Shown here: one piece after another, positions 62,491 to 64,000 of the stretch
Position numbering within the stretch: position 1 is the first letter of the stretch
Layout: each line of letters opens with the position of its first letter
Translations under genes and position numbers: made by a program
The notes under the pieces: generated by a model
Databases searched by the model: none
The model's input: only the letters and a program-made list of their open reading frames with translations
What the model was told of the DNA's origin: nothing
Assembly (NCBI GenBank): GCA_035552155.1
Contig: DASZLX010000051.1
Span: 1 to 64,000 of the forward strand
Length of the DNA: 64,000 bases
From: DASXHY01 sp035552155
GTDB lineage: Bacteria > Verrucomicrobiota > Verrucomicrobiia > Limisphaerales > DASXHY01
Direction of reading: 5' to 3'

Positions 62491-64000
62491 ATGAACAATA
62501 AACAAAAGCTCGCAGCCGCTTCGACGTCCTTGTTGGCGGCGGGAATGGCGCACGGCTCCATCGTCTATTCCGGGCCGATTAATACCGACCTCTCCGGCTC
62601 GTCCGCCTACATGGTGGATCTCGATGGGGACTTTACCATTGATTATACCGTTCGTTTCGACGGTGCGAGCGGTAACAATCAGCTAAAGCCTTTCGTCGAT
62701 GCCCGCAGTTCCGGCAATGCGAATGCCTGGATATTGTCCAAGGCGAATGGAGGCGCTCCGTTGACGTTGTTCGGCACCAATATCGATTCAAACTACGCCA
62801 CGACTTTTCCCACAAACAAGGTGGGTTATCTGTATGAACAATACAACAACAACACGGTAGTCGGTGATTGGCCCTCCACCGCGGATACCGAGGGTTATGT
62901 CGGGGTGGCGCTTACCGACGGCGTGACGACCACGAATTACGGTTGGATTCATTTGATTTACAAAGCGTCGGACCCGAACACCAAAACCCTGGAGGTGGTG
63001 GATTATGCCTACGAAACCGATAACAATACTCCCATTATCGCCGGCGCGATTGCGACCCCCGGTGCGCCGCTGATTTATAAAAACCCGCCTTCACAAACGG
63101 TAGGCGCTGGCTCGTCCGCGCAAATGCAGGTGGTGGCATTGGCTGATCCGGCGCCCACCTACCAATGGCAGGCAGGAGCGGTCGGCAGCGGCGTCTACAC
63201 CAACCTGAACGACAACGGGCATTTTTCCGGCACTGCCACGCCCACTTTGAACATTGGCACCGCCGTCCCGGCCGATGCCGGGGATTATATCGTCATCGTC
63301 AGCAACAATCTCGGCTCCGTGACGAATTCGCCGCCCGCCACGCTGACGGTGCAAACGGCTGTGCTGAGCGGGCCGACACCGACACAAGAGCAGTTGTTCG
63401 CGGGACAAACAGCCCGGTTCAACATTCAAGTGGTCTCCGGGAATTCACCGACTTTCCAATGGCGAAAGGACGGTGCCACCCTGTCTGATAATGTAAACAC
63501 CTCGGGATCGACCAGTTCAAATCTGGTAATTAGTTCTCTCGCGGCGGGCAATTCCGGAAATTACGATGTCGTGGTCGGCACGACTTACGGCGCGGTGACC
63601 AGTTCGATCGCGCCACTCACAGTCATTCCCACCAGCGGCGAAGCTTTTGAATCATCGATGCTGGCACTCAGCCCGGTCAGTTACTATCGGCTGAATGAAA
63701 CCACTGATCCGAGTTCGGGAACCGCAGTGGCGTGGGACAACACTGGCGGCAATAACGGGATTTACGGCACCGCGGTTCAGAATGGCAGCAGTGGTACGGC
63801 CGGTCCGCGTCCGGATTCCGGATTCCCGGGATTTGGCAGCGCCAACTATTCCGTGGTCACGATTGCGAATACGCCTAATTCGGATGTGAAAGTCGCTCCC
63901 TGGAATCTGAACACGAATACCGTCACCATGACGGCGTGGATTTATCCTCAGGGACCGCAGGTGGGCGGGGCGGGCGTCGTCTATACGCGCAGTACCAACA
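62491..64000 (+). CDS. Secreted Ig-like/LamG-domain protein, cut by window edge
   Basis: The frame is open from ATG 62491 to the window end (503 codons), so the C-terminus is missing. It begins MNNKQKLAAASTSLLAAGMA, a signal peptide. Residues about 24-185 form an unassigned beta-rich domain. About 190-285 and 290-380 are two immunoglobulin-like domains (PTYQWQAG, ADAGDYIVIVSNNLGSVTNS; PTFQWRKDG, SGNYDVVVG), a type common in verrucomicrobial exported proteins. From about 395 a LamG/concanavalin-like domain begins (YYRLNETTDPS, MTAWIYPQG). The role is probably adhesion or glycan binding. It follows a pseudopilin gene by 57 bp and may be co-transcribed with it. Confidence 0.78.
   Translation, partial: MNNKQKLAAASTSLLAAGMAHGSIVYSGPINTDLSGSSAYMVDLDGDFTIDYTVRFDGASGNNQLKPFVDARSSGNANAWILSKANGGAPLTLFGTNIDSNYATTFPTNKVGYLYEQYNNNTVVGDWPSTADTEGYVGVALTDGVTTTNYGWIHLIYKASDPNTKTLEVVDYAYETDNNTPIIAGAIATPGAPLIYKNPPSQTVGAGSSAQMQVVALADPAPTYQWQAGAVGSGVYTNLNDNGHFSGTATPTLNIGTAVPADAGDYIVIVSNNLGSVTNSPPATLTVQTAVLSGPTPTQEQLFAGQTARFNIQVVSGNSPTFQWRKDGATLSDNVNTSGSTSSNLVISSLAAGNSGNYDVVVGTTYGAVTSSIAPLTVIPTSGEAFESSMLALSPVSYYRLNETTDPSSGTAVAWDNTGGNNGIYGTAVQNGSSGTAGPRPDSGFPGFGSANYSVVTIANTPNSDVKVAPWNLNTNTVTMTAWIYPQGPQVGGAGVVYTRSTN

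Overview
The window looks like chromosomal DNA of a Verrucomicrobiota bacterium, most likely of the Pedosphaera/Limisphaerales type. This is inferred from gene content, since no rRNA is present. The indicators are very large secreted proteins with autotransporter-associated beta-strand repeats and an 'FYRL'-like C-terminal tail, pseudopilins that begin with a GFTLIELLVVIAIIAILAA-type segment, a PEP-CTERM protein, moderately high GC, frequent absence of Shine-Dalgarno sites, and many secreted glycosidases. No SusC/SusD pair, TonB receptor, sulfatase, tRNA, rRNA, transposase or CRISPR array was seen.

Almost the whole window is a glycan-degradation region. Bases 1-6965 hold the 3' end of a probable GH29 fucosidase, a GH127-type (DUF1680) enzyme, a GH29-like enzyme with an F5/8C domain, and a GH36 alpha-galactosidase. 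Bases 7187-19294 form one tight operon: a 2,015-residue modular protein with an unassigned central domain, a GH29 alpha-L-fucosidase, an alpha/beta-hydrolase esterase and an unrecognised secreted protein. Bases 19552-24497 hold a beta-strand repeat protein and a pseudopilin. Bases 24559-30806 hold an AraC-type regulator, a GH106-type rhamnosidase and a GPH-family sugar symporter. Bases 31199-34324 hold a six-hairpin-like enzyme and a second AraC regulator. Bases 34481-40644 hold a second beta-strand protein with a translationally coupled pseudopilin. Bases 40739-46737 hold a sugar-porter MFS permease, a DUF5107-TPR protein and a mutarotase-like protein. A PEP-CTERM protein (minus strand) is followed by a GH3 enzyme, then GH2 beta-mannosidase and GH92 mannosidase genes on the minus strand. 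Bases 55367-61208 hold a two-gene signalling system (sensor kinase plus a REC-pseudokinase-REC-AraC regulator). The window ends with a third pseudopilin and the start of an Ig/LamG surface protein.

The most interesting finding is a shared 63-bp operator/promoter at five places (2875, 7003, 19402, 23496, 25504). Each has a GTGAAAAA box, two half-sites of NGCCAA/GTCCAT type exactly 21 bp apart, and in four of the five a TAnnnT -10 box at a fixed distance. Direct repeats two helical turns apart are typical of AraC/XylS regulators, and two such regulators are encoded here. A variant with two GTCCAT copies 21 bp apart precedes the second beta-strand gene at 34386. The site links the fucosidase, esterase, rhamnosidase, beta-strand and pseudopilin genes into one probable regulon.

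A working model, which is inference: secreted fucosidases, galactosidase, esterase, mannosidases and GH3/GH127 enzymes trim a branched fucose-, rhamnose-, galactose- and mannose-containing glycan. Pseudopilin/beta-strand proteins act at the cell surface in place of SusCD. MFS permeases import the products, the GH106 enzyme (no signal peptide) may finish them inside the cell, and the AraC regulators and split hybrid two-component system control expression.
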